From Syngnathus acus (taxonomy: Eukaryota > Chordata > Actinopteri > Syngnathiformes > Syngnathidae), in NCBI RefSeq assembly GCF_901709675.1, contig NC_051094.1:17584501-17648500 (forward strand): a stretch of 64,000 bases of DNA, given 5' to 3'. Shown here in pieces: positions 22,271 through 35,600 of this stretch; positions within the stretch are counted from its first letter, which is position 1, and the number at the start of each line of letters is the position of its first letter. A program made the position numbers and the translations under genes. Below the pieces are notes generated by a model. It was given only the letters and a program-made list of their open reading frames with translations. It did not search any database and was not told where the DNA came from.

Positions 22271-23003
22271 CTGTAGAGGTTGTAGGGGTGGGGGGTCAGT
22301 CTGTCAGTGCTCAGACCACACTGCATTCAATTGGTCTGCATGGCTGTCGTCCCAAGAAAAAGCCTCTTCTAAAAAGATGGACAAGGAAGCTCGCAAAAGG
22401 TTTGCTGAAGACAAGCAGACTAAGGATATGGGTTACTGGAACCATGCCATGTGGTCTGATGAGACCAAGATAAACATATTTGGTTCAGATGCTGTCCAGC
22501 GTGTGTGGCGGCAACCAGGTGAAGAGTACAAAGACAAGTATGTCTTGCCTACAGTTAAGCATGGTGGTGTGAGCGTCATGGTCTGGGGCTGTATGAGTGC
22601 TCCTGACACTGGGGAGCTACAGTTCATTGAGGGATCAATGAATGCCAACATGTACTGTGGAATACTGAAGCAGAGCATGATCCCCTCCCGCCGTAAACTG
22701 GGCCACGGAGCAGTATTCCAACACGATAACAACCCCAAACACACCTCCAAGATGACCACTGCCTTCCTAAAGAAGCTGAGGGTGAAGGTGATGGACTGGC
22801 CAAGCATGTCCCCAGACCTAAACCCTATTGAACATCTGTGGGGCATCCTCAAACGGAAGGTGGAGCGCAAGGTCTCCAACATCCACCAGCTCCGTGATGT
22901 CATCATGGAAGAGGATTCCAGCGATGACCTGTGAAGCTCTGGTGAACTCCATGCCTAAAAGGGTTACGGCGGTGCTGGGAAATAATGGTGGCCACACAAA
23001 ATA
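22271..23003 (+). pseudogene. Tc1-like transposase, family C, catalytic part
   Basis: It reads IGLHGCRPKKKPLLKR, MWSDETKINIFG (first D), VMVWGCMS, VFQHDNNPKHTSK (second D), and [17 protein letters not shown] (E). A frameshift near 22912 replaces the normal end with DSSDDL and a stop at 22934; the expected end (ALVNSMPKR, GGHTK) continues in another frame to about 23003. The N-terminal half is separated by insertions. Confidence 0.85.
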
Positions 23004-23321
23004 GACATTTGGGTCCAATTTTGACATTTTCAGTTGGGGTGTACTCTTTTGCTGCCAGCATTTTACACATTCATTGTTGTATTTTGAGTTTCTTTGAAGT
23101 AACAATAAATTTACTTTGCTATCCAAGCTCTACAGTGACTACTTAACATTGGATCAAAGTGTCATTTCTTCAGTGTTGTCCCATGACAAGATATAATTAA
23201 AACATTGAAGAAATGAGAGGGGTGTACTCACTTTTGTGAGATACTGTACATATTTATATAAGTAAATAGTCAGCCACTAGAACAAATTGGATTTATTGAA
23301 ATGAGCTCAGCACACATGCAG

Positions 23322-25898
23322 TTAAGACTTACTCAAGGTAACTGGTGTTTTGATCGGCTGGGCTGTTCTTTCTCCCTTCTTGGACTTGGGACAAGACATT
23401 CGGTACATGGGTTCTCCAGATAAAGTTGTAGCTTGCAGACGGTGAGCATTTTCAATAAAATGCAGTGCAGCCAAGTAAAGCCTTATACATAGAATAAGAT
23501 TAAACAACATTTTAGTCAGTCCAATGTAATATTTAAAACCTATGTGTTGGGAATTTCAATACATAGGTGTTTAAATTTTTAAGCAATGCATATACCAGAT
23601 CTACTTCGCAGATTTTCGTTTTTTTGCAGGTGGTTCTGGAATGCATCTCCCGCAAAAACAGGGGATCACTGTACTGTGCAAAGACAAATTGTGACCATTC
23701 CAGAACCCAAAGCTGTGTTTCAGACCTTCAAGCTCCGTGTCGTAACACCCATCCACTTCATTGGTCTGCAAGTGCAACACAAACACCAGATGTTTAATCT
23801 CAGTTTAATATATTTTTTTATTACTTGAGTGAGTTGCAAATCAATTATTTTCCTCCTCAGCTCCATCATAGTGTAGCGTCCAAACTTTGCTGAGTGTCGT
23901 TTGAGCACAGTATGACTACAATTGAAACTTCTGTGTTTAGCCCAAAAAAAAAATTTAATGATAATACCTGGAGAATCAGCCCTCGTGTCACTGCCAAGTA
24001 TGGCATTTTGTGCTTTAAGTATTTCTATTATTCCAGCCTGTGTTGACTTCCACATGTAATATCTGGCTCAATAAATATTCTGGCATGTCTTCTGTAGATG
24101 TTGTGCTGGAACATTGCTATTGCTAGCCTCATTGCCCGGAAGATCAAAAAATACACAAACATTGTATAATATGCACAGTTACAAATTTGAAGCATTTATT
24201 GTAAATTCGTTACTTTTTCCTCTTTGAAAAATGAGCCCTCATTGGAATACACAGCGACTGAAAGTTTGAAAATTCCCTGCTGGAGTTCCTCCATGTAGTG
24301 GCTGACTATTCCAATATCTAACGTAAACACCGTTAAGACATTTCTGCTCTATAAAACCAAAGTTCCAATTTTTCTGGTCCGCGCCCTTGTCATGCAATGG
24401 CACATTGAAAAAATGTTCCAAAAGGCACTTTTCATAGACAATATAGTACATACGTAGCTATTCTGTAGGCTGGTGTTGAAGAGTCCATTCTATTGCAGAA
24501 ATATGGGGGAAAATTAACATACACAATCGACAACTGATTTCTGCATGTATTTGCATAAAATACTTGCTGGGATAGCTTTGCTTACACATGGTCAGGCACC
24601 TCTGACAAAGTACTTGTAGAGACTTCGGGATTATATTTTTTTGATCCTGTGGGATTGGTATGTTCATTGTAGAGGTGCCTTCTGCTTTACTCTTCTGTCT
24701 TCACCACCACTGGTGCGCTCAAAACGAGGTTTCTTTTTTGGCGTTTCTTCCTCAATGCCACTTGTATGCCTTTGGGTAGAAAAATAAAATGAAACATTAA
24801 CAATACATTCACTGGCTAGATGATACAAAAAAAGATTTCTATGGGTTATTGTAGTACAATGTACAGTATTGTAGATGCACTAACCTGTACTTTTGACATG
24901 TGGCTGGAAGGTTTTCATTGAAAGCTGTGTCCCAACTGAGCACATTTGGGGTTTTGTTTGACAGCTTGTGTGAGTAAACGAGGGCTTCTTTGGTGTAGCC
25001 TTCTAAAAAACAAAACAGTGAATAACTTTTACATCCCACAAACAATATCAAGGATTGCAGTATAATAACCAAAAATAATATACAAAAAATATAACCCTGG
25101 CAATGTGCTAAATGTAGCACAACAGGAGCATAACACATAGCAGCAACAAAGGAAAGAATCCTTTTTGATATTGCTGACAACACAAGCTACATCTGAGATG
25201 CCACGTAACAAAATAAAATCCCCTCATATTTATGAACAACAAACAAAGAAGCACTGCAGTCAAGTTAAGAAGTAAGCTAATGCGGGAGTCGCTGATGTCT
25301 TATGTGCCGACATCGTGAGTTCGATTCCCGCATATGACGGTGTGAATGTGTGTGAGAAACCCCCCCCCCCCCCAAAAAAGAAGCTAGCGTTAGCGAGAAG
25401 CTAACGAATGCGTTTAACATATTACTGTGTTCCCCTAGAATAAAACACCACCTTTGATGCAGTTCATCTGATAGAACTACTCAAAATACATCCACAAGTG
25501 AAAACATAGACCGTACAAAGACTGATGCTAATGTTATAAAAACGAGGGCATCATACAAACGCCAGGGAAAATACAGTTTACCATTATAGTCATCTCGAGC
25601 TCACCGCTTTACTTTGTCCGTAGTTTCCATACATTGAAGGAACTGAACCTTCAATGAGACGAAGTCTTTCGGCAAATCCTTCTCTATATTGACGGAGATT
25701 TCTGAAACACTCGTCCTTGAAATGCTTCGCGCAGACAAACAGGACTTTGCCCACAGATGTGGGAACTTCGTCCTGAAAAATGAAACTCAACCAGGCACTT
25801 CTTTGAGGTTCTGATGGTGGGGGGCGGTGTAATGAGATGTGTGGATTAATGCATCCAACTACGGAACATTTTGATTTCTCCACGTGTACCTTCGGCAT
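23322..25898 (-). pseudogene. THAP-domain protein gene of the multi-copy teleost family, degenerate
   Basis: Exon 1 (25605-25898) gives a good THAP zinc finger: MPKVHVEKSKCSVVGC at the start, VCAKHFKDECF for the C-x2-H end, and a basic stretch GFAERLRLIEGSVP. Exon 2 (24885-25002) reads CSVGTQLSMKTFQPH, and exon 3 (24687-24769) continues STGIQ. There a shift separates the open frame, which stops soon, from the family-like basic stretch TPKKKPRFER. Further family segments follow on the same strand: YIVYEKCLLEHF and WNSQPLHGGTPAGN (24451-24239, then a one-base shift), YRRHARIFIEPD (about 24070), NAILGSDTRADSPG (about 23980), HSAKFGRYTMMELR (about 23860), TNEVDG (about 23780) and LYLAALHFIENAHRLQA (about 23480). 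The part between TNEVDG and LYLAALHF is deleted. An intact THAP-only short product of about 164 residues from exons 1-3 is the alternative reading. Confidence 0.75.
25605..25898 (-). CDS. THAP zinc-finger exon
   Basis: This 98-codon exon is open and ends in phase 0 at the donor GTGAGC. All C2CH ligands can be seen (KCSVVGC ... VCAKHF). The start at 25898 is chosen because MPK directly precedes the THAP fold, as is usual; an upstream ATG at 25973 is in frame but adds unsupported sequence. Confidence 0.75.
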
Positions 25899-26344
25899 CC
25901 TGGAGTTTGGGCAACTAAACTCCATTCGAGTAATAAAGATGGCGGATTTGCGAAACCGCTTGGCCACACCCATTACTTTGTTTGGCTGTCTCGCTGCAAA
26001 GACCGTGACACTAATAATTCAAAATACACAATAGAGAATAGATCAAATTGAACGGATTAAAAAATATCCCCCAAACTGATTATAAAAGCATATACATCTA
26101 TAGTCTAAATTAGAAAATATCTGCAGCACCTGGAGGGATTAGATTAAACATTTCTAAAATGGAGACTTCAAGTGCACAATAAAACGTATATATTAAAAAA
26201 AAAAACTAAAAAAGTGGATTTTCTTTAAATACTAGTCTTCTTTAAATACTCAATTTTGTTTCAGTCATTCCGTGATATTAGTAACAGCATTAGTAACAGA
26301 ATTTGTAATCCTTAAATTTGATTTAATTTTGTCAAATACATTTA

Positions 26345-26353
26345 GTCACGTGA
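26345..26353 (+). promoter_or_regulatory. CLEAR-like E-box upstream of dpp7
   Basis: GTCACGTGA matches nine of ten positions of the TFEB/CLEAR palindrome GTCACGTGAC, which is enriched in promoters of lysosomal genes. It lies about 190 bp before the dpp7 start codon. Function is inference. Confidence 0.45.
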
Positions 26354-26459
26354 AGAAAGTAAAACCGTTTTTCTCGCACGAAAAACTGTTGACTCGTGAC
26401 ACGCGCCAGTGACGTGGTCATCTGTCGGCGTCTTCTCTATGTAACAACTGTAATAGTAA

Positions 26460-26465
26460 CACGTG
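26460..26465 (+). promoter_or_regulatory. Second E-box upstream of dpp7
   Basis: CACGTG in the context AACACGTGAAGG, 74 bp before the start codon. It is a weaker match to the CLEAR element than the first. Confidence 0.35.
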
Positions 26466-26538
26466 AAGGAGCACGGTTTGGTGACCAACAAGACATCAAG
26501 AAAGAAATGATACGGACGGAAAGGCGTCTGTCTCCAAC

Positions 26539-26619
26539 ATGAAGTCCGCTTTTGTAGCATTAACTTTGACGATGTTAACTGCAGATCTTATACAAACGCT
26601 GTCACACAGCAGTGCTAAG
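26539..26619 (+). CDS. dpp7: dpp7 exon 1, signal peptide
   Basis: 27 codons with a hydrophobic core (FVALTLTML). The donor is GTAATA. The ATG is the first in frame. Confidence 0.85.
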
Positions 26620-29600
26620 GTAATATGAGTTTCACGGTCGTTTTTATTTCACTCTTTGCACAGGCGTACGGCATTATTTGATTGTCCCTGCTTACAACCT
26701 TTGAAACTGTAGTGCTATTTCTGAAATTACATCATTAATTTGCTGCTTGGAGGTTTAGCAGCCGTCGGAAACCTGATTTCATGGAGTCAGGGTTCAACAG
26801 CAAATGTTTGGATTTGGCCATTACAACCGCCGAGATATAGTCAAACCTCTACATACGAATTTAATTCGTTCCGGTACCTACTTCATATGTTGAAATATAG
26901 TATGTTGGATCAAATATTCACATAAGAATACACTTTAATTCGTTTAATTAGTTCCACAGCCAAAAAAAAAAACCATCGATAACTCCTTAATACTGCAGAT
27001 AATTACACATGGCAATAGATAAATAAGAAATATGTAAAACGAAATACATTACAAAGAAATAATCAATAAAAAGCGGGTTTTATTGTGACTGTACCTTAGA
27101 GACAGGTAGGTAGATACATACATATCATGGAAAATACATTTTTTTCTTTTATATTCATTTTATTGTGCACTTGGAGTCTCCAAGATTGTAGAAAAGTGTC
27201 ATCTACCCCTCCAGGTGTTGCAGAGATATTTTTATGATCTGTTTGGGGCTATTTTCTACTTTGATTAATGTGTTACTCGATTACTCTATAACTGTATTAC
27301 TCGATCATTGTATGATTTTAATTATTTTATTACTCAAATTACTGCATTACTTGATTACTGTTCTACCCGATTACCATTTTATCCAATTACCATATTCAAT
27401 TACCGTTTTGGTGCAAATTGGCACATTACAATGAACAAATGATCTGTGTTTTGTTAGACAGGAATACATAGATACCAGACACAACCCCTTTTCAAAGAAA
27501 AGTACTTTGCCCAGAGCCTCGACCATTTCAACTTTAATTCCATGGGGAATGGGACATTTTTTCAGCGATACCTGATCAATGGTAAGTTTTGACGAATGAC
27601 TTTTTTACTTTTCAAACAACCAATAATGGTTCTTGATTTCTGTCCTGCTTCCCTCTGCAGATAAATACTGGAAGATTGGATATGGTCCAGTTTTTTTCTA
27701 CACCGGCAATGAGGGGGACATCTGGGAGTTTGCCTTAAACTCCGGATTTCTTAGCGAATTGGCTGCTCAGCAAGAAGCCTTGGTCATATTTGCTGAACAT
27801 GTAAGAAATGGTACATCACTTGTTTTTGTGTTGAAAGCTAAAAATAGACGACCAAGGTTATTTGGCTTCCCCATCCATATGTGACACTGGCATAAATTAC
27901 TGTAGATTATATCAATTTTGGGGACAGGATCATGATGCTTTCTTGCTATATTGCGGTTGACCTTTCGCAACCTCTCTATTTTGCAGACTTTTCTTTTTTT
28001 GTATCATAGGGTTAGGGTTTAAATTAGTTTCAAATTAAAGTTAGGGTTTCAAACAAGGGTTAGGGTTAGGTTTGGGAGAAGGTTAGGATAAGGGGTTAAT
28101 GGTAAAGGTTAGGGTTTAGGTGTAAGTATCACAGTAATAAATTCTACAGTTTTACGTTTTACTCATTCAGTTGTGGTCTATATAAAGTGGAACAGCGATA
28201 CTTTTGTCTGAATTCCTCGTTTTCCTCATCCCTCTTTTCTACTTGTTCTGAGGTGCAACTCAGAGCAAGCTGTTTTGGTGCGGTCTCTTTAAATGCAAAT
28301 GAGTTACTTCACACCCCACTCCCTCCAGGCCGCAAGATGTGCACCTCCCTTTCCGGTTGGACATATTTGTAGTTTTAGCCGAGATTGCGTTTTTGATTGA
28401 AAAGGTTTTTGATTGATTAAAATATATCAACGGCAGACGACTTGTCCATACATACTACATAATATGTAACAAAATAAATCCCCTCACAATATTTATGAAC
28501 ACGTCTTGTAAACAAGCACTGCAGTCAAGCTACGAGGTAAGCTAATGCTAGCGTTAGCGAGAAGCTAGCAAATGCATTTGACACCTTGTGTTCCCCAAGA
28601 ATAATACAGCATCTTCAATGCAATTTATCTGATGCAACTACTCAAAATACAATCTCAAGAAGTGAAAACAGTATTACTCTTATTGTCATTTAACTTTCAC
28701 AACAATCATGTTCTCCCCTCACAGAGGTACTACGGCAAGTCTCTCCCTTTTGGCAATGACTCCTTCAACATACCTCAGATTGGCCTGTTGACAGTGGAAC
28801 AGGCAATTGCAGATTATGCTGTCATGATCAGTGTGTTGAAACTTCAAATGTCAGCCACAGATTGTCCGGTCATTGTTTTTGGTGGAAGGTAAGATCCGCT
28901 CTAAATCTCCACAGATGTTACAGAAGGTTGTATTGACATTTAATTATTCTACCTATATATTAAATACTGTTAATTTTAGGTTTTTGATTGATTATTTAAA
29001 GGATTCAACTAGAACAGGGGTAGGGAACCCCGGTCGTACGATAGCCATACTTTGGCTGATATCCATTTCTCCCTGCTGCATCACACCTGGTTCAAATGAT
29101 CAGCTCCTCAGCAAGCTCTGTAGAAACCTGAAAGGATCCTGATCATTTGATCATCAGGTATGTTGCAGTATTGGCGAGACGGAAAATAGGCAGGATATGG
29201 CTCTTGTAGGACTAAGGTTCCCTATTCCTGAACTAAATATTGGGCTCAAATAGTTGCCATGCCAAATTACGAACTGTATTTTAGTTTCTCTGAGACTGAC
29301 TCTCACTGAAAATACAACTCTATGGGCCCTATTTTGGTAGACTGCTGCCCTTGCGCTCGGCGTAAAAACAGGCGTAACTTCATTTTTGTGCCTGCCCAAG
29401 TCTAGTCTAGCATATTTGGGACCTTGGTGCGCCTCTCATGGTTGTCCATTGCAGTTTCCTCACCCCCAACTCATCCGAAATTTTGGTAACAAAAAGTACT
29501 CTGCACTAGTGTTCGTGCACTGACAGTGGTATATGTCCGTGTGTTTACAAATTATGTACACATGCTATGCCTCACCAGGCATTCCTGACATGCCTCACAG

Positions 29601-32600
29601 CACATCTAACAATTTGGTGACAAAAAGTAGAATACCATCCATCCATCCATCCATCCATCCATCCATCCATCCATCCATCCATCCATCCATCCATCCATCC
29701 ATCCATCCATCCATCCATCCATCCATCCATCCATCCATCCACCCACCCATCCATCCATCCATCCATCCATCCATCCATCCATCCATCCATCCATTCCGCT
29801 TATCCGGGGTCGGGTCGCGGGCGCAGCAGCTTTAGGAGGGACTCCCAGACTTCCCTCTTCCCAGCCACTTCATCCAGCTCATCCCGGGGGATCCCAAGGC
29901 GTTCCCAGGCCAGCTGAGAGACATAGTCTCTCCAGCGCGTCCTGGGTCGTCCCCGGGGTCTGCTACCGGTGGAACATGCCCGGAACACCTCCCCAGGGAA
30001 GTGTCCAGGAGGCATCCTGATGAGATGCCCGAGCCACCTCATCTGGCTCCTCTCAACGTGAAGGAGTAGCGACTCTACTCCGAGTCTCTCCCGGATGACC
30101 GAGCTTCTCACCCTATCTCTAAGGGAGAGCCCGGACATCCTGCGGAAAAAACTCATTTCGGCCGCTTGTATCCCGGATCCCGTTCTTTCGGTCACGACCC
30201 ATAGCTCGTGATCATAGGTAAGGGTAGGAGCGTAAATCGACCGGTAAATTGAGAGCTTTGCCTTTTGGCTCAGCTCTCTCTTTACCACAACGGACCGGTA
30301 CAGCGTTCGCATTACTGCCGACGCTGCACCGATCCGCCTGTGCATCTCGCGCTCCATCCTCCCCTCCCTCGTGAACAAGACCCCAAGATACTTGAACTCC
30401 TCCACTTGGGGCAGGATCTCATCCCCGATCCAGAGATGGCATTCCACCCTTTTCCGACCAAGGACCATGGACTCGGATTTGGACATCCCGACCGCTTCAC
30501 ACTCGGCTGCGAACCGCTCCAGTGAGAGCTGGAACTCACGGCCTGAAGAAGCCAACAGCACCACGTCGTCTGCAGAAGGCAGAGACGCGATGCTGAGGTC
30601 CCCAAACCGGACCCCCTCAACGCCTCGGCTGCGCCTAGAAATTCTGTCCATAAAAATTATGAACAGAATCGTTGACAAAGGGCAGCCTTGGCGGAGTCCA
30701 ACCCTCACTGGGAACGAATACGACTAACTGCCGGAAATGCGGACCAAACTCTGGCATCGGTGATACAGGGACCGAACCGCCCTTATCAGTTGGCTCGGCA
30801 CCCCGTACCCCCGAAGCACCCTCCACAGAACCTCCCTTCTCCAAGTCCACAAAACATATGTGGACTGGTTGGGCGAACTCCCATGCACCCTCGAGGATCC
30901 TGCCGAGGGTGTAGAGCTGGTCCACTGTTCCACGGCCAGGACGAAAGCCACACTGCTCCTCCTAAATCCGAGGTTCGACCTCCCGACGGACCCTCCTCTC
31001 CAGCACCCCTGAATAGACCTTACCAGGGAGGCTGAGGAGTGTGATTCCCCTGTAATTGGAACACACCCTCCGGTCCCCCTTCTTAAAGAATACATACCAG
31101 GCTAACTAAATTATGTAGCTCTGATGATATAGCATTCGATTGAGGTGCAAGCAGACAAATTCGACACTTCGCACACAGTGGATGTCATGGTATTTTATTC
31201 ATTAATATAACAACAGCATGGGATGATGAATTATTGTCGAAATAACACAATTGAACAAACTATAATAAATATCTTAAAAACAGGGATAAGAATTTTCCGG
31301 GGATCCGCGGATTTCCGTGTTTTTTTTTTTTTTCCGTCTAAAGTATTTTCGGGAATCATGTAAATCCTTTGAGAAAATTATTTTTTTATACATGGGCTAG
31401 CTGGCCGGGCAATGTTAACCTCGGTGACTCTCGCGGGCATTCCCCCGCCCGCCGTGACAGCGTATATCCCTTCCCCCGCTACTTTTCCGTGCTTTTTCAC
31501 ATTTGCCATTCTCATCCCTGTAAAAATAATTTAATCGCACACCTATCGCAATTGAACAGTGCAGGTGTGTTTGGTTTCTCACTAGTACACAAAATCGGGG
31601 GTTGGCAGGCAGTCCTCAAATGCCCCTGATACATGATGCACGGCATCCGTGAGGGCCCGAAGTGTGATTTTACAGTTTATCTAACAATGTCTTGCACTGT
31701 CCGCAACGAGTCTATTTCTGTTTCTGCAATATCAAATATGGCGTACTCAGGCATACTGCATTTGGAACACCCTGACTATGCTGCAAATGAGGGATAGTGC
31801 AAGGATTGGGTGGAAAAAGACTAGCTCCATTCATTGCTTTACATTTGTTACACATGATGATCTTTGATTCAGGAACTTTGTGATCAGGTAATTGTTAGAA
31901 GACTGCCGCGAAAACATGTCAGCGTTCTGTACAATTACAGTACAATTACTAATACAATTAGTGATAACTAGATCTATGATTACATAAAAATATGTATCAT
32001 GAACATTTTTTGGCATGTTATTGAAATGAATTGTGGGGTTTTACCCTTGGCATTTTTTACATCAAGGGGTGGAAACAACATGCAGTACTAATTACAAGGA
32101 TATTGAGGTATATTTTTATATACCCATACACAGGACTGTCTCAGAAAATTAGAATATTGTAATAAAGTTCTTTATTTTCTGAAATGCAATTAAAAAAACA
32201 AAAATGTCATACATTCTGGATTCGTTACAAATCAACTGAAATATTGCAAACCTTTTATTATTTTAATTATGCTGATTATGGCATACAGCTTAAGAAAACT
32301 CAAATGTCCTATCTCAAAATATTAGAATATCATGAAAAAGTATACTAGTAGGGTATTCAACTAATCACTTGAATCATCTAATTAACTCCTGAGCCTTGAA
32401 AAACACTTAGCTTGGTTCAGTAAACTAAATCACAAGTATGGGGAAGACTGCTGATCTGACTGCTGTCCAGAGGACCGTCATTGACACCCTCCATCAGGAG
32501 GGTAAGACACAAAAAGAAATTTCTCAGAGCAAGCTGTTCACAGATTGCAGTTTCAAAGCACATCCACAAAAAGTCTGTTGGAAGGGGGAAATGTGGCAGG

Positions 32601-35600
32601 AAATGCTGCACAACCAAGAGAGATGACCGCAGCCTTAACAGCATTGTGAAGAATTTGGTGGAACTTCAAAGACAGTGAACTAAAGCTGGAGTCCAGGTAA
32701 CAAAAGCCACTGTTCACAGACGTGTCCGGGAAATGCGCTACAATAGCCGTATTCCCATGGTCAAGCCACTTCTGAACTCAAGACAACGGAAGAAGCGTCT
32801 GACTTGGGCTATGGAAAAGAAGCACTGGACAGTTGCAGAGTGGTCCAAAGTCCTCTTTTCAGACGAAAGCAAGTTTTGTATTTCATTTGGAAGTCAAGGC
32901 GCCAGAGTCTGGAGAAAGGCTGGAGTGGAGCAAAATCCAAGGAGCTTGAAATCCAGTGTGAAGTTCACACAGTCAGCGATGGTTTGGGGAGCCATGTCAG
33001 CTGCTGGTGTTGGTCCACTGTGTTTCATCAAGTCCAGAGTAAATGCAGATTTTAGAGCACTACATGCTTCCGTCTGCTGAAAAGCTCTATGGAGATGATG
33101 ATTTCATTTTCCAGCATGATCTGGCCGGTGCCCACAGTGCCAAAACCAGTAAATGGTGTACTGACCATGGCATTACTGTCCTCGATTGGCCTGCCAATTC
33201 CCCTGACCTGAACCCCATTAGAGAATTTGTGGGGTATTGTGAAGAAGAAGCTGTAAGACACCAGACCCAACAATGCAAATGAGCTAAAGACCGCTATTGA
33301 AGCATCCTGGGCATCCATAACACCTCAGCAATGCCACAGGCTGATTGCCTCCATGCCACGCCGCATTGGTTGCAGTAATCCGTGCAAAAGGATTCCCAAT
33401 CAAGTACTGAGTGCATTAATGGACATTTTCAAATATTTGAATTTGTTTTGCTGTTATAAATCTTTTCTTTACTTGTGTCACGGATCGGAGTGTGGAAATG
33501 GAGCTGGGGCGACCAAGTGCAGCTTGGACCAGGGTTAATTGACGAACTCAAAAGACATACTCGGCAAACTAACATAACTCACTGACAATATCAATAACAG
33601 GAACCGAACAGAGACGTGAGACAAAACAGACAGGGTGGCCTTCCATGACAGCAGCAAATGCATGCAGGCAATGCTCCGACAGGGAGTGACACACAAACAG
33701 AACTTAAATACAACACAGGTAACAAGAGGCAGGTGAGTATGATTACACTAATCACGGGCACACAGGAAGGGAGGGGCGAGCACACAGACACACAGAGACG
33801 ATGACAATCTACGCACATAACCAAACTGGGGACGAGACATGACAGAACCCCCCCACAAGGGACGGCTCCCGACGTCCCAAAAACCCAACCCCCCACGGCG
33901 GCACGCGGGGGGTTAGCGCACCAGTCCAGACGACCCTACTGGTCTCTGAAATAGCCTGAACCGCGCACGACGGCGACTTGGGGCACAGAACCGCACTCGG
34001 CGGCGACTTGGGGCACAGAACCGCACTCGGGCGGCGACTTGGGAAACAGAACCGCACTCGGGCGGCAACTTGGGGAACCGAACCGCACCGCGCTCGGGCG
34101 GCGACTTGGGGAACCGAACCGCACTCGGGCGGTGACTTGGGGAACAGAACTGCACGCAGCGGCGGTCAGGGGCCCAGGGCCACAATCGCGGCACCCACTG
34201 GGGGCCTGACGCGCAAACGGCAGCAACTTGGGGAACAGAACTGCACGCAGCGGCGGTCAGGGGCCCAGGGCCACAATCGCGGCACCCACTGGGGGCCTGA
34301 CGCGCAATCGGCAGCAACTTGGGGAACAGAACTGCACTCGGCAGCGGTCAGGGGCCCAGGGCCACAATCGCAGCACACACTGGGGGCCTGACGCGCAATC
34401 GGCAGCAACTTAGGGAACAGAACCGCACTCGGACGGCAACTTTGAGCACAGAACCGCACTCGGGCGGCGACTTGGGGACAGAACCGTAATCGGCGGCAAC
34501 CCGGGGAAACAGAACCGCTGACGGCGGCCACTCAGGGACAGAACCGCAAACGGCGGCAACCTGGGGCACAGAACCGCTCTCGGGCGGCGACTTGGGGGAC
34601 AGAACCGCACTCGGGCGGCGATTTGGGGAACCGAACCGCACTCGGGCCGCAACTCACACAAACCCGCACTCGGGCGGCTACACACACAAACCCGCACTCT
34701 GGCGGCAAAAAAAAAGTCCTCGCCGCAATCAGCGGCACTCGAAAGTCCGGACCGCGATCAACGGCATTCGTAAGGCGGAGCTGTGGCAGCAGCAAGAGCC
34801 ACCACGCGCTGCAGCAGTGGGACGATCGCGGGTCCGGTGCAGCTGGCTTGAAGTCGGGTGGCGTCAAAGGGCCCTGCGACCCTGGGGTGGAGCCCGATGG
34901 CGACCGCGAGTCTGATGACGCCGGGAGGCACTCCGATGGCGGCCGCGGGTCCGGTGTCGCGGCAGTGGAGTCCGATCGCGGCCGCGAAGCTGCTGTCGCC
35001 AGAAGCACTCCGATGGCGACCACGAGTCTGATGACGCCGGGAGGCACTCCGATGGCGGCCGCGGGTCCGGCATCGCGGCAGTGGAGTCCGATCGCGGCCG
35101 CGAAGCTGCTGTCGCCAGAAGCACTCCGATGGCGACCGCGAGTCTGATGACGCCGGGAGGCACTCCGATGGCGGCCGCGGGTCCGGCGTCGCTGGAGCGA
35201 AGTCCGATGGCGCTGGAACCTGCTCGGACGATGGACGTGGATCGGGCGTCGCAGTGGGAGCTGGTGGTGGAGGGAGGTCCAAGCGCTGGTCGCTGTAGTG
35301 GTCGGAGCATTCTGTCACGAATCGGAGTGTGGAAATGGAGCTGGGGCGACCAAGTGCAGCTTGGACCAGGGTTTATTGACGAACTCAAAAGACATACTCG
35401 GCAAACTAACATAACTCACTGACAATATCAATAACAGGAACCGAACAGTGACGTGAGACAAAACAGACAGGGTGGCCTTCCATGACAGCAGCAACTGCAT
35501 GCAGGCAATGCTCCGACAGGGAGTGACACACAAACAGAACTTAAATACAACACAGGTAACAAGAGGCAGGTGAGTATGATTACACTAATCACGGGCACAC

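Larger units (their letters stand above)
20081..23246 (+). mobile_element. Tc1-like element, family C, with nested insertions
   Basis: The ends are CAGTATCTCACAAAAGTGAG and its inverse, flanked by TA. The transposase on + is split: N-terminal part 20694-20768, next part 21457-21550, catalytic part from 22271. Inserted within are a SINE-like repeat (20137-20395), a hAT element (20769-21456), a family B Tc1 fragment (21555-22157) and the end of another hAT-type element (to 22270). Confidence 0.9.
25899..26538. promoter_or_regulatory. Divergent promoter region between the THAP gene and dpp7
   Basis: The two genes start 640 bp apart on opposite strands. AAGATGGCGG near 25937, close to the YY1 consensus, is also kept upstream of the duplicated THAP exon at 3750. 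Two CACGTG E-boxes lie on the dpp7 side. No TATA box is evident. Confidence 0.5.

Noticed and set aside
28008-28125. Interstitial telomere marking a chromosome fusion
   Set aside because: The units are degenerate and few; such runs are common in fish introns.
29533-29835. IHPS and DGWM repetitive proteins, or a CRISPR-like array
   Set aside because: This is an uninterrupted tetranucleotide run at a LINE 3' end, without spacers.
33978-35412. Long open frames on both strands in the GC-rich block
   Set aside because: They are produced by tandem repeats of about 30, 100 and 129 bp with few A/T-rich stop codons. There is no domain and the codons mirror the repeat.
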